NCBI GenBank assembly: GCA_046758845.1 | Contig: JBHIBA010000017.1 | Span: 1 to 30,563 of the forward strand | Reading direction: 5' to 3' | DNA: 30,563 bases | Source: JBHIBA01 sp046758845 | GTDB lineage: Bacteria > UBA8248 > JACPRG01 > G963555815 | In this document: positions 8,163 through 16,946 of the stretch, in pieces | Layout: every line of letters starts with the position of its first letter | Position numbering within the stretch: the stretch's first letter is position 1 | Translations under genes and position numbers: made by a program | The notes under the pieces: model-generated | Told to the model about the DNA's origin: nothing | What the model saw: only the letters and a program-made list of their open reading frames with translations | Databases searched by the model: none

Positions 8163-9229
8163 CAGCGGCGCCCCCTGGTCAACCTGCCCAGTTGGAGCAT
8201 GAAATAGTTCGTGCTGAGGATGAAGAGGATCACCAGGCCCTGCAGGGAGTAGATGATGGCCACGGGCACGCCGATGCTCCGCTGGACCATGTTCCCGCCG
8301 ACCCGCAGCGCCCCGAAGAAGATGGCCGCCGGGATGACTCCCAACGGATGGGCCTTTCCCAACAAGGCCACAGCGATGGCGTCGAAACCGTAGCCGGGCG
8401 AGATCCCGTCCAGCAGGCGGTGGTGAATCCCACTGACCTCTCCGAACCCCGCCAGCCCGGCCAGGCCTCCGCTGACCGTCATGGCCAACGTCACGCTGCG
8501 CGACACGCTGATCCCGCCGAACTCGGCAGCGCGCTGGTTGGAGCCTACGGTCCGAACCTCGTAGCCCACTGTGGTGTAGTAGAGAAGGACATACGTACAC
8601 AAAACCAGGATGAGGCCGGCCAAAAAACCCGCGTGCAGGCGGGTGCCCGGGATGAGGGGCGGAAGGTAGGCCTGCGCGGCGATCCTGTCGGTCTGCGGAA
8701 AGAACCCGGAGGACTCGCGCAGGGGCTTGTCCACCATGTAGCTCACCAAGTGAATGGCCACGTAGTTCAACATGATGGTGGTGATGATCTCATTGGCCCC
8801 GGTCTTGGCCTTCAAGAATCCCGTGATTCCCCCCCAGAAACCGCCGAGCAGGCCCGCCGCGATCGCCACGAAAGGAAGGAGGAAAACGGCCGGCAGGGAA
8901 GTGAAGGTCAGGCCCACCCAGGTGGCGGCCAGCGCACCGATGTAGATCTGCCCCTCGGCCCCGATATTGAACAGGCCGCACTGAAAAGCGAAGGCGACGC
9001 CCAGACCCGCCAGGATGAGGGGTGAGGCCTTGGTCAGCGTCTCGGTGATGGCGTGCAGGCTGCCAAAAGAGCCGAGAAAGAGAAACTTGTAGGCCTCGAT
9101 GGGGTCTTTGCCCACCAAGAGGATCAGGACGGCCTCCACCACAAGAGCCAACAGGACCGCGACCAGGGCCCCAGCCACGGCGAGGCCCGCCGATGGCGCC
9201 GTGCCCCGAATGATGTCAGTCCACCTCAT
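8162..9229 (-). CDS. BMP/nucleoside-type ABC transporter permease, first subunit (YufP/NupP-like)
   Basis: A 355-residue permease with about nine hydrophobic segments. Family landmarks are LTKASPLILAGLGVAFAFQ, CGLFNIGAEGQIYIGAL (the NIGAEGQ motif), GANEIITTIMLNYVA, and the coupling loop RTVGSNQRAAEFGGIS. It sits 21 bp after the ATPase stop and ends in a TGATG overlap with the second permease, so all three are one operon read leftward. Both permeases together would form the pore for the solute delivered by the BMP binding proteins at 12842 and 15583. Confidence 0.9.
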   Translation of the reverse strand: MRWTDIIRGTAPSAGLAVAGALVAVLLALVVEAVLILLVGKDPIEAYKFLFLGSFGSLHAITETLTKASPLILAGLGVAFAFQCGLFNIGAEGQIYIGALAATWVGLTFTSLPAVFLLPFVAIAAGLLGGFWGGITGFLKAKTGANEIITTIMLNYVAIHLVSYMVDKPLRESSGFFPQTDRIAAQAYLPPLIPGTRLHAGFLAGLILVLCTYVLLYYTTVGYEVRTVGSNQRAAEFGGISVSRSVTLAMTVSGGLAGLAGFGEVSGIHHRLLDGISPGYGFDAIAVALLGKAHPLGVIPAAIFFGALRVGGNMVQRSIGVPVAIIYSLQGLVILFILSTNYFMLQLGRLTRGRR

Positions 9230-9250
9230 CGTCCTTTCCCCAGCGAGAAA

Positions 9251-10771
9251 TCAGGCCGAGACCTTTCCTCTTGCCCCGGTCATCATCAGCCCGAGCTCAT
9301 GAACCTCGGCCTCGTCCCGATGCAGTTCGCCGACAATCCGTCCCTCGAAGAGGACCGCGATCCGGTCCGAGAGTGAGAGGACCTCGTTCAGCTCCGTGGA
9401 GATTAACAAGACGGCCGTCCCCCGCCGGCGTTGAGCCAGGATCTCATTGTGGATGTACTCCGTGGCCCCAACGTCCAATCCCCGGGTGGGTTGCATGGCC
9501 ACCAGGACCCGGGGTTTCCGCGCCAACGCCCGGGCCAAGATGACCTTCTGTTGATTGCCCCCGGAGAGAATCCTGACGGGAAGGCGGAGGGAGGGAGTCC
9601 GCACGTCGTACTCCTCAACCAGCCGCGCGGCATAGGCCTCCATCTCCCGCGGGCGCAGAAACCCCGCTTTGGAAAACGGGGCTTGCCCGTAGGATTCCAG
9701 GATGGAGTTCTCCACCAGCGAGTGGTTCGGCACCAGGCCGCGGTTGCGGCGGTCCGCGGGAATGTGGGCGAGTCCCTTGCGAATGATTCCCCGGGAAGGG
9801 ACGTTTGTGATTTCCTCCTCCCCGAGGAAGACGCGGCCCGCGGCCGCCTTCCGAAGACCGGTCAGGGCCTCCGCCAACTCCATCTGGCCGTTGCCGTCCA
9901 CCCCTGCAACGCCCAGCACCTCGCCCGCCCTCACGGTGAAGGAGATGTCCCGGACCGCCGGCAGCCCCTTCGCATCCATCACCTTGATCCCCTGGACCTT
10001 CAAGACCGGCCGGCCCACTTCCACCGCGTCCCGTTTCACGCGGAAGAGAACCTCCCGGCCGACCATGAGCCGGGCGAGGGAGCGTTCGTCGGTCTCTCGG
10101 GTCGGCAGGGTCGCGACGTTCCTACCATCCCGGAGGACCGTCACGCGGTCGCTCACTTCCATGACCTCGTTCAGCTTGTGGGTGATGAAGATGACCGCGT
10201 GGCCCTGCGCGGCGAGTGACCGAAGGACGGAGAACAGCTCCTCCACCTCCTGGGGAACGAGAACCGACGTGGGCTCGTCCAGCACCAGCAGTCTGGCGCC
10301 CCGGTATAAGGCCTTGATGATCTCCACGCGCTGCTGCTGCCCCACCGAGAGCTGCCAGACCCGGGCCCGCGGGTCCGCTTGAAGCCCTAACCGGTGTGAC
10401 ATCTCCAGGATCTTCTGCTCCGCCCGCGAAAATTTCAGGATGAGCCCGCGGGAGGACTTCGTCCCCATGATCACGTTCTCTACGACCGTGTGGCGGGGAA
10501 TGAGCATGAAATGCTGGTGAACCATGCCGATGCCCAGGTTGATGGCATCGCTGGGCGAGCGCAGGGCGACCTTTTTTCCCTCATAGAAGAGCTCGCCCTC
10601 ATCGGGCTGGTAGAGGCCGTAGAGGATGTTCATCAGCGTCGTTTTTCCCGCGCCGTTCTCGCCCAACAGGGCGTGGATCTCCCCCGCGCTCACCGACAGA
10701 TCGATATGGTCGTTCGCCAGTACTCCGGGAAACCGCTTGCAGATCCTCTCCATCCGCAGCGCTTCAGCCAT
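9251..10771 (-). CDS. BMP/nucleoside-type ABC transporter ATPase, two nucleotide-binding domains
   Basis: A 506-residue cytoplasmic ATPase with two fused ABC domains, the usual layout of YufO/RbsA-type subunits. Domain 1 has Walker A GENGAGKT (37-44), Q86 in the Q-loop, signature LSVGQQQ (141-147) and Walker B LLVLDEP (161-167). Domain 2 is degenerate at the P-loop (GVDGNGQ) but keeps signature LSGGNQQ (402-408) and the MQPTRGLD segment where Gln replaces the catalytic Glu; such asymmetry is normal in the family, so domain 1 probably carries hydrolysis. The ATG at 10771 follows an AGGGGGCGG stretch. It is the first gene of the importer operon; the divergent gene across the 359-bp gap encodes an amidohydrolase. 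Confidence 0.92.
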   Translation of the reverse strand: MAEALRMERICKRFPGVLANDHIDLSVSAGEIHALLGENGAGKTTLMNILYGLYQPDEGELFYEGKKVALRSPSDAINLGIGMVHQHFMLIPRHTVVENVIMGTKSSRGLILKFSRAEQKILEMSHRLGLQADPRARVWQLSVGQQQRVEIIKALYRGARLLVLDEPTSVLVPQEVEELFSVLRSLAAQGHAVIFITHKLNEVMEVSDRVTVLRDGRNVATLPTRETDERSLARLMVGREVLFRVKRDAVEVGRPVLKVQGIKVMDAKGLPAVRDISFTVRAGEVLGVAGVDGNGQMELAEALTGLRKAAAGRVFLGEEEITNVPSRGIIRKGLAHIPADRRNRGLVPNHSLVENSILESYGQAPFSKAGFLRPREMEAYAARLVEEYDVRTPSLRLPVRILSGGNQQKVILARALARKPRVLVAMQPTRGLDVGATEYIHNEILAQRRRGTAVLLISTELNEVLSLSDRIAVLFEGRIVGELHRDEAEVHELGLMMTGARGKVSA

Positions 10772-11130
10772 CGCCGCCCCCTGGAACTCCGCTCACCACC
10801 GCGCTTGACTTCACCGCTTCTGCGCCATTAGCGTTTGGTGTTGGACCTTGTTCGTGAATTCATCAATCCCGGCGGGCGCTTCCCAGACGCGGCAACCCCT
10901 ATGGGGAGCCTAAAGGGCCCCTGGAGACGGCGGCACCCACCTGAATCGCCGGGGAACCATCCCCACTGACGGAAAATCCTCGGCGCGTTCGCCCTCGGGG
11001 CGTTCCCAGGATGCTAACAACATACGGCTTTTAAAGGAAGGGAGCGGCTGCTGACCCGGGAACATCAAGGAGTCCGAAAGGGAAGAGGCCGCGCCCTTGG
11101 CCAAGAGAGAGAGCCTTCGGGAGAAAAGGG
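10772..11130. other. 359-bp divergent region between importer ATPase and amidohydrolase
   Basis: No gene is visible. It must hold the promoter of the importer operon and probably one for the plus-strand amidohydrolase, but no convincing -35/-10 pair was found in either direction. Several short GGGG/CCCC inverted repeats occur (for example around 10896-10907 and 10952-10963). Confidence 0.5.
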
Positions 11131-12600
11131 ATGGGCACACTGCTGATCGAGGGAGCATATCTGGTCGATCTCGACGCCCCCTTCGAGCCCGCCGACATCT
11201 TCATTTCGGATGGGCGAATAGGGGAGATCGGCCCCGACATCCAGCGTCCCGCGGACCGGACCATCGAGGCGTCGGGTCAATTCGTCATGCCCGGCCTCAT
11301 CGACGCTCACAAACACTCCCATCAGGAACTCTTCAAGGGTCTCACCGACAACCTTCCCCTTGAGCCCTGGCTGCTCATCGCCGTCCACTGCGGGCGCGAA
11401 CTCGCCCCTCGGGAGCTTTACGTCAGCGCGTGCATCGGGGCATTGGAGGAACTGAAGCTGGGAACGACCACCGTCTTGGATAATTCCGGCTTTAACCCTT
11501 CCGAGTTCGCCACCAATGTGGAAGCCGTGATGCAGGCCTACGTGGATACCGGCATCCGGGCCGGCGTCGCCCCCATTTACGAGGACCTGGACGTCTACGA
11601 CTCCTTCCCCTTCCACCTGTTGGACCCAGTCCCGCCCATCCCGCGGCTGGAACGGGGGCGGCCGAAGGCCTCCGACCTGGAGCCCCTGCTACGCGATTTT
11701 CTCTCCCGGTGGAAAGACGGGCACGAGCGCATCCAGGTGTTCCTGAGCCCGTCGGGTTGCAACCGATGCTCCCGGGAGGTCCTGGGGCTCACGGCGGACC
11801 TGTCCAAGGAGTTCGAAGTCGGCATCCATTCCCACTTGCACGAAACGAAGGCCGAAATCCTTGTCATGGAGCGGATGTTCGAAGGGCGGGTCATCCCGTA
11901 TCTCCGGGAGATCGGATTCCTCGGACCCCGATGCTCTTTCGCCCATGGGGTCTGGCTCAAGGACGAGGAGATTCGCGTCCTCGCCGAAACCGGCTCCAGC
12001 ATTATCCACAGCCCGGTCAGCAACCTGAAACTGGGGAGCGGCGTGGCGCCCGTCCAGGCGATGCGGGCCAACGGTCTCAACGTGGCCCTCGGGACCGACG
12101 ACGTGAGCTGCAACGACAACCACAACATGTTTGAAGCGATGAAGCTGGCCGGACTTCTCCACAAGCTCTACGGGGACCCGACAACGTGGTTGGGCGGGCG
12201 GGACGCCCTGGAGATGTGCTGGAGGGGGGGCGCGAAAATCCTCGGCTGGCCCATCGGGGCTCTGGAGGAAGGCGCCTTGGCGGACCTGGTCATCCTGAGC
12301 GCGCCGAACCTGTACCGGATGCCCAAGAAGCACTTCCTCGACCAACTGGTCTTCAGCGAGCTGGGCTCCTCCGTTCAGACAGTCATCGTGGGCGGAGAAG
12401 TTGTCGTCGAGGAGGGGCGGGTGCTGACCGTCGATGAAAAACGGCTTTACCAGGAGGCAGCCGAAATCGTGCGGACAACCTATGAGGATCTCCCTTCCCG
12501 CTTAAAGGCCCTGGCGCCCGCCGAGGCGATCCTCAAGCAGATGGACGAGGCTGTGAGGAAATATCCCCTTCCTTTCTCCCGGTTCATCGGTGGGGGGTGA
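11131..12600 (+). CDS. metal-dependent amidohydrolase, AtzA/TrzN/cytosine-deaminase-like superfamily
   Basis: A 489-residue amidohydrolase of the group holding chlorohydrolases and nucleobase deaminases. Expected metal ligands are H60 and H62 (PGLIDAHKHSH), H235 and D323 (LGTDDVS). The catalytic acid E238 follows H235 at the normal three-residue spacing (HSHLHET), and H272 in SFAHGVWL is the usual extra active-site His. The N-terminal (1-55) and C-terminal (from about 385) parts form the composite beta-sandwich, with the closing VIVGGEVVVEEG. GGGAG lies 7 bp before the ATG. It is alone on the plus strand within a minus-strand uptake region. Likely work is deamination or dechlorination-type hydrolysis on an N-heterocycle such as a purine, pterin or triazine. 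GTDDVSCNDN differs from the common GTDGAASNN. Confidence 0.88.
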   Translation: MGTLLIEGAYLVDLDAPFEPADIFISDGRIGEIGPDIQRPADRTIEASGQFVMPGLIDAHKHSHQELFKGLTDNLPLEPWLLIAVHCGRELAPRELYVSACIGALEELKLGTTTVLDNSGFNPSEFATNVEAVMQAYVDTGIRAGVAPIYEDLDVYDSFPFHLLDPVPPIPRLERGRPKASDLEPLLRDFLSRWKDGHERIQVFLSPSGCNRCSREVLGLTADLSKEFEVGIHSHLHETKAEILVMERMFEGRVIPYLREIGFLGPRCSFAHGVWLKDEEIRVLAETGSSIIHSPVSNLKLGSGVAPVQAMRANGLNVALGTDDVSCNDNHNMFEAMKLAGLLHKLYGDPTTWLGGRDALEMCWRGGAKILGWPIGALEEGALADLVILSAPNLYRMPKKHFLDQLVFSELGSSVQTVIVGGEVVVEEGRVLTVDEKRLYQEAAEIVRTTYEDLPSRLKALAPAEAILKQMDEAVRKYPLPFSRFIGGG

Positions 12601-12841
12601 GGCGAACTTCCCCGCTTCCCCGGCGGCGCCCCGGGGGTCCATAGGGACGTGGAGTGAGACTGTCCCTTCAGAAGATCAATAAAAAGATCACGGCGGGACC
12701 CGGCAATTTGAGTCCGAGTCCACGGGTCCGCCCATTCAACTCGCCCCCCAACTGCCCTCTCTTCTGAGTCCCTTCATCAGAAGGGGCCCTCTTTCCTCCC
12801 AACCGAAAGGGAACGCCCGCGCAGAGGGAAGTGGGGTCTTT

Positions 12842-13840
12842 TCACTTCTTCTTAGGTTTATGCGGATAAGGGATCTTGCCGGCCTTGAGCTCATCGATGA
12901 CCTGATCCACGGTTCCCTTGACGCGTTGCGGGACCGAAGCGTGATATCCCGAAAGGCCCCACATGCCCTCCTTGAAACCATAGGACTCCATGGCCGCTTT
13001 CAGCGTGCCGCCCTGATACCTTTGGACCACGCTCTTGAAGAAGCTGGAGAACTGGAACAGGACGCTCTGCATCACGGCATTCGGCGCAATCGAACTCTGG
13101 TCGGTCATGTTGCCAATCGCCCGGACGCTTCCCTCCTGCGCAGCCTGGGCAACGCCGATGCAGGTTTCATTGGCGACGCAATAGACGACGTCGTTCCCCG
13201 CCTCGATCAGCGCTTTGGTCTGCTCCTTGCCTTTGGCGACATCGGACCAGCTGTTCAGGTAGATGGAGGTCACTTTCACCTTCGGATTGAAGCGTTTGGC
13301 CGCAGCCTCGTATCCGGCCAGCGTCTCCGCGATGATGGGATAGGGAAACCCGCCCAGGGAGGCGATCTTGTTATTCTTGGTCATCATCCCGGCGATCACG
13401 CCCGCCACATACCCTGCCTCCCATTCGCGCAGGGCAATCGAACCGAGGTTGGGCGGCTTTGCCTTATAGCCAGCGACGATCCAGTACTGGGTTTTCGGGA
13501 ACAGGGGGGAGATCTTCTCGGCGGCATCGGTGAACTGGGTGCCGTGGCAAATCACGATGTTATAGCCCTTTACACCAAGATCCCTCAGAATCTCCTCGAA
13601 GTCCGCTTGACGGACACTCTCCAGGTAATCCATGCGCACACCCAGGGCCTTCTGGGTGTCGACCAGGCCGCGATAAGCCGCGGCGTTCCAGGCCTGATCG
13701 CCGATTACCCCAGGCAGAAGGAGCATAACCTTGACCTTCTCGGCCGCCACAGACGGCCCAGCGGGCACAACCACCCAGCCCCACACCACCAGTGCCACCA
13801 ACAGAACGAAGCCGAGAACACCCTTGCCTCCCTTTTTCAT
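12842..13840 (-). CDS. BMP-family ABC transporter substrate-binding protein 1
   Basis: A 332-residue exported binding protein of the BMP/PnrA-like (PF02608-type) family. It has a Sec signal peptide (MKKGGKG, then a hydrophobic core to about residue 33, with cleavage after SVAA) and no lipobox Cys, so it should be soluble in the periplasm. Family traits are the GVIGDQAWNAAAYRG start, the YNIVICHGTQFTDAA segment, WIVAGYKAKPPN, EAGYVAGVIAGMMTK and the late GNMTDQSSIAPNAV. AGAGGAGG precedes the ATG by about 8 bp. The permeases and ATPase it needs lie about 2 kb to the left on the same strand, interrupted by the plus-strand amidohydrolase. It has a paralogue at 15583. Confidence 0.9.
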   Translation of the reverse strand: MKKGGKGVLGFVLLVALVVWGWVVVPAGPSVAAEKVKVMLLLPGVIGDQAWNAAAYRGLVDTQKALGVRMDYLESVRQADFEEILRDLGVKGYNIVICHGTQFTDAAEKISPLFPKTQYWIVAGYKAKPPNLGSIALREWEAGYVAGVIAGMMTKNNKIASLGGFPYPIIAETLAGYEAAAKRFNPKVKVTSIYLNSWSDVAKGKEQTKALIEAGNDVVYCVANETCIGVAQAAQEGSVRAIGNMTDQSSIAPNAVMQSVLFQFSSFFKSVVQRYQGGTLKAAMESYGFKEGMWGLSGYHASVPQRVKGTVDQVIDELKAGKIPYPHKPKKK

Positions 13841-14174
13841 CGTCCATCCTCCTCTGGCTGACGCAGACTGAGTCGCGGACTCTGGGTCTGCGCCGATAAC
13901 GTAATTTCCGGCCCCCCAACAGGATGCCCAGCGCCGGGCTCCACGTCACCGCGTTCGGCGGGAAGACGCTTCCTCTGCCGCCTTCTGATGACGTGAAATG
14001 CGACTGTTAGTTTCCCGGGCAATGGCGTGATTTTACTCGGGAGGCCGCCCCCCATCCAAGGAAAAACCCCGTCCCCATTGGGAAATCCGCTCCGTAAGGA
14101 GATTGGAAGGTCTTCTTTTGGGATCGCCCCCCCGAGCCGTCGGGACACAGGGGCGGGCCTTTGCCCTCTTGGCG
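13841..14174. other. 334-bp gap upstream of BMP binding protein 1
   Basis: No gene is visible. The part near 14115-14155 has a GC-rich imperfect hairpin (CGCCCC with GGGGCG and inner CCCG/CGGG) just past the end of the second amidohydrolase; it might terminate that operon, but there is no T-run. A promoter for the binding-protein gene is likely but was not found. Confidence 0.4.
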
Positions 14175-15566
14175 TCAGACCATCTTCCATCGCTTGAGCT
14201 TGAGCAGGTCCTCGCGGCCCGCCTTCTCCACCAGGATACGAGCGATGCGGTTTGCCCGCTCCATGACCTCCTCCTCGTCCAGGGTCTTGACTTGGCGGTT
14301 CTCCATGACCACCTGGCCGCCCACTATCACGCTGTCAACGTCGGCTCCGTTGGCCGAATAGATCAGGTTCGAAACAGTTCGAAACCTCGGGGTGAAGTGC
14401 GGCTTCTTCACATCTACCAAGACCAGGTCCGCTTTTTTCCCCTTCTCGAGGGAGCCCACCTCCTTCTCCAGCCCGAGGACTCGAGCTCCTTCGATGGTGG
14501 CGATCTCCAAAACCCTCTCCGCGGTGAGCGCGGTTGGATCCATCATGGTGTTCTTATGGAGGAGGGCGCAGAACTTTAAGCCCTCCAACATGTCCAGGTT
14601 ATTGTTGGAAGCGGCGCCGTCGCAACCCAGCCCCACCGTGATCCCCTCCCGCAGCATGGCGACGATTGGGGCAGTTCCGTAGCCCAGGTATTGGTTGGCG
14701 GTAGGGCAGTGGGCCACCTTCACATCGAAATCACGGAGGATCTGGATCTCGCTGTCGGCGAGGAGGACGCTGTGGATGGAGACAAACTCGGGTTTCAGCA
14801 CCCCCAGGGCCTTCAGGTGTTCGACCTCGCGCCGCCCCGCCCGCTGTCGAACGTAGTTCAGCGTCTCCGCGTTTGAAGCAACGTGAGAGTGAAGGGGCAG
14901 CTGATATTTCTCGGCCAGCTCCGCCATGGCCAGGATCATCTCGTCTGAGCAGCTCCACACCTCGCACGGAGATGGACAGACGGTCACCCGGCCACCAGAC
15001 TTCCCCGGCCACTTCTCGATCATGGACACACAACCGTCCACAGCCTCTTCTATGGTTTCCTTCAGATACGGCGGGACCGGGTCTACGTTCCGGGTGGCCC
15101 TGGCCAGGACCGCCCGGATGCCGCTTTCGTACACCCCTCGGGCGCTCTCGTCGAAGCTCGACTTATTCGTGTGGGCGTAAAAGACGTCCCCGAAGCAGGT
15201 AGTCCCGCTCTTGATCATCTCCAGGCAACTCAGCAGGCTCCCCACGTAGGCGGCCTCGGGATCGAGGTGCTCGGAGAGGGGATGAATGACATTGTCGAAC
15301 CATCCGAAAAGGGTCATATCGTCCCCGAGACCCCGATAAAGAGACTGGAAGGTGTGGGAATGGACACTGATGAGGCCGGGCAGGACGACCATGTCCGGTG
15401 AGGTGATCGTTCTGCGGGCCTTTACAAGACCTTGGACATGGGCCCGGGCCCCCACCTCGGCTATGGTGTCCCCTTTGACGGCCACCGCCCCGTCGGTGTA
15501 GACCCGCCGCTCCGGGTCCATGGTAACGACCAAATCGCTCTCGATCAGGAGATCAACCTCTTGCAT
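14175..15566 (-). CDS. metal-dependent amidohydrolase, MTA/SAH or guanine deaminase-like
   Basis: A 463-residue amidohydrolase of the same broad superfamily as the enzyme at 11131 but clearly distinct from it. Metal ligands are H69 and H71 (PGLISVHSHTFQ), H228 (LPLHSHVAS) and D316 (LGCDGAASNNN), with H265 in FVSIHSVLL. The catalytic Glu normally three residues after the third His is Ser (S231) here, while a Glu appears at 234 (SNAET), so the acid may have shifted. The C-terminal ILVEKAGR end and IVGGQVVMENRQVKT are typical. AAGGAG lies 7 bp before the ATG. It starts 16 bp after the second BMP binding protein, so transport and hydrolysis are co-transcribed, which suggests that it acts on the imported solute. 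The exact substrate is unknown. Confidence 0.88.
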   Translation of the reverse strand: MQEVDLLIESDLVVTMDPERRVYTDGAVAVKGDTIAEVGARAHVQGLVKARRTITSPDMVVLPGLISVHSHTFQSLYRGLGDDMTLFGWFDNVIHPLSEHLDPEAAYVGSLLSCLEMIKSGTTCFGDVFYAHTNKSSFDESARGVYESGIRAVLARATRNVDPVPPYLKETIEEAVDGCVSMIEKWPGKSGGRVTVCPSPCEVWSCSDEMILAMAELAEKYQLPLHSHVASNAETLNYVRQRAGRREVEHLKALGVLKPEFVSIHSVLLADSEIQILRDFDVKVAHCPTANQYLGYGTAPIVAMLREGITVGLGCDGAASNNNLDMLEGLKFCALLHKNTMMDPTALTAERVLEIATIEGARVLGLEKEVGSLEKGKKADLVLVDVKKPHFTPRFRTVSNLIYSANGADVDSVIVGGQVVMENRQVKTLDEEEVMERANRIARILVEKAGREDLLKLKRWKMV

Positions 15567-15582
15567 GCCTTTCTCCTTGCTG

Positions 15583-16677
15583 TTAGGGAAGCGATCCGAC
15601 CACCCCTTCCAGGAGAAAGTTCATCCCGAAGGCTTTTTGTTCGCTAAGGACCTGACCCTCGGGAAGGATCTCCTTCCCCTTTTGATCTCGAAGGGGACCG
15701 GCAAAGACCTGGAGCTTGCCCTCGATGATCTCTTTCTTCTTCTTCTCCACCAGGCGACGGACGTCGGTCGGGACGGCCGGTCCGAAAGGAGAGAGGTCGA
15801 TGGCGCCCTCCTTAAATCCCCACCAGATGTATTCGCCCTTGAAGGTCCCATCGCGGACGCCCCGCGCGGCGTATTCATAGATGGCGACCCACTTCCAGAT
15901 GACCGACGTGAGGTGACCTTTCGGGGCAAAGGCGCTCATGTCGCTGCTGAATCCGACAGCATAGCGGCCACGACGCTCGGCGGCCTGCACGGGGGCCGGA
16001 GAATTGGCGGCGAGGTGGATGACGTCGGCCCCCTGGTCCATCAGGGCGTCGGCGGCCTCCCGCTCTTTGGCCGGGTCATACCAGCTCTGCGTCCACACCA
16101 CATGGAGCCGCGCCTTGGGGTTGACCGAGCGGGCGCCCAAGAAGAATCCATTGATTCCTCTCAAGACAACCGGATCCGGGAAGCCCGCCACATAACCCAA
16201 CACGCCAGTCTCGCTCACCCTCCCCGCTATGATGCCGGCCAGATAACGGGCCTCATACATCCGGCCGAAGTAGTTCGACATGTTAGGAGCTATCTTGTAA
16301 CCGGTGGCGTGGAGGAAGGCGACATCGGGGTATTTCTTAGCGAGCTGGAGGACGGTATCCATGTAGCCAAAGCTGGTGGCGACGATGAGGTTGTAGCCGT
16401 GACGGATGTAAGATTCCATAATCCGTCCGGCCTCGGCCCCCTCAGGGACTGACTCGGTATACGCCGTCTCCACGTAGTCAAGCCTCTGCTCCAGCCTCTT
16501 CCTGGCTACATCGTGGGAGTAAGCCCAACCAAAATCCCCGATTGCACTGGAATAGATGAAGGCCGCGCGCACCTTCGCCTGGGGCGTGATGCCCGCGGCC
16601 CAGCCTCCACCGAGAGCGAGAAAAAATAGAGCCGTGCCAAGGCTGAAAACCATCTTGAGCATTCCTCTCCGGTCCAA
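15583..16677 (-). CDS. BMP-family ABC transporter substrate-binding protein 2 (TTG start)
   Basis: A 364-residue BMP-type binding protein. A TTG at 16677 is chosen as start because AGGAGG stands 7 bp upstream and the resulting MDRRGMLKM n-region is basic, followed by a hydrophobic core and a Sec-type site near GGGWAAG. The in-frame ATG at 16662 has its purine run directly against it, which is poor spacing, and the frame stays open to 16797 without other support. Family landmarks are IGDFGWAYSHD, YNLIVATSFGYMDTV, YEARYLAGIIAG, GADVIHLAANSPAP and GFSSDMSAFAPKGHLTSVIW. It leads a tight operon with the amidohydrolase 16 bp downstream. Two different BMP receptors for one visible importer core suggest a widened substrate range. 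Confidence 0.88.
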   Translation of the reverse strand: MDRRGMLKMVFSLGTALFFLALGGGWAAGITPQAKVRAAFIYSSAIGDFGWAYSHDVARKRLEQRLDYVETAYTESVPEGAEAGRIMESYIRHGYNLIVATSFGYMDTVLQLAKKYPDVAFLHATGYKIAPNMSNYFGRMYEARYLAGIIAGRVSETGVLGYVAGFPDPVVLRGINGFFLGARSVNPKARLHVVWTQSWYDPAKEREAADALMDQGADVIHLAANSPAPVQAAERRGRYAVGFSSDMSAFAPKGHLTSVIWKWVAIYEYAARGVRDGTFKGEYIWWGFKEGAIDLSPFGPAVPTDVRRLVEKKKKEIIEGKLQVFAGPLRDQKGKEILPEGQVLSEQKAFGMNFLLEGVVGSLP

Positions 16678-16859
16678 AGCTTTACCTCCTCCGAAACGAT
16701 CTCTCGGGCACTGTCTCCTAGATGTGCAAGATGCGAAGGCCACCTGAGAGTTCCGATCAGTCGGTGGTGTAAAGGGATGATACCAAGGCACATCCAAGGC
16801 GGACTAGAGGACTCTCACCCCCCCTGCCCCTCTTACAAGTTTCAGCGGAGGTTTTCTCT

Positions 16860-16905
16860 ACTTTTCGTGATGGCCCACTCTTGCGAAAAGTCACGTTCTT
16901 GTCAA
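16860..16905 (-). promoter_or_regulatory. promoter with overlapping inverted repeat upstream of BMP binding protein 2
   Basis: On the minus strand a perfect TTGACA (16905-16900) is followed after 17 bp by AAGAGT (16882-16877), a weak -10. A perfect inverted repeat, ACTTTTCG (16860-16867) and CGAAAAGT (16884-16891), brackets this -10, as a repressor site would. The leader to the TTG start would be about 190 nt. Confidence 0.45.
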
Positions 16906-16946
16906 CACGCCAACTCTATCCCTTGCTGGGGAACCTATCGACGCTA

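Noticed and set aside
8163..8600. N-terminal extension of the second BMP-type permease frame
   Set aside because: The extension lies inside the first permease gene and is low-complexity; the ATG in the TGATG overlap at 8162 fits the family start.
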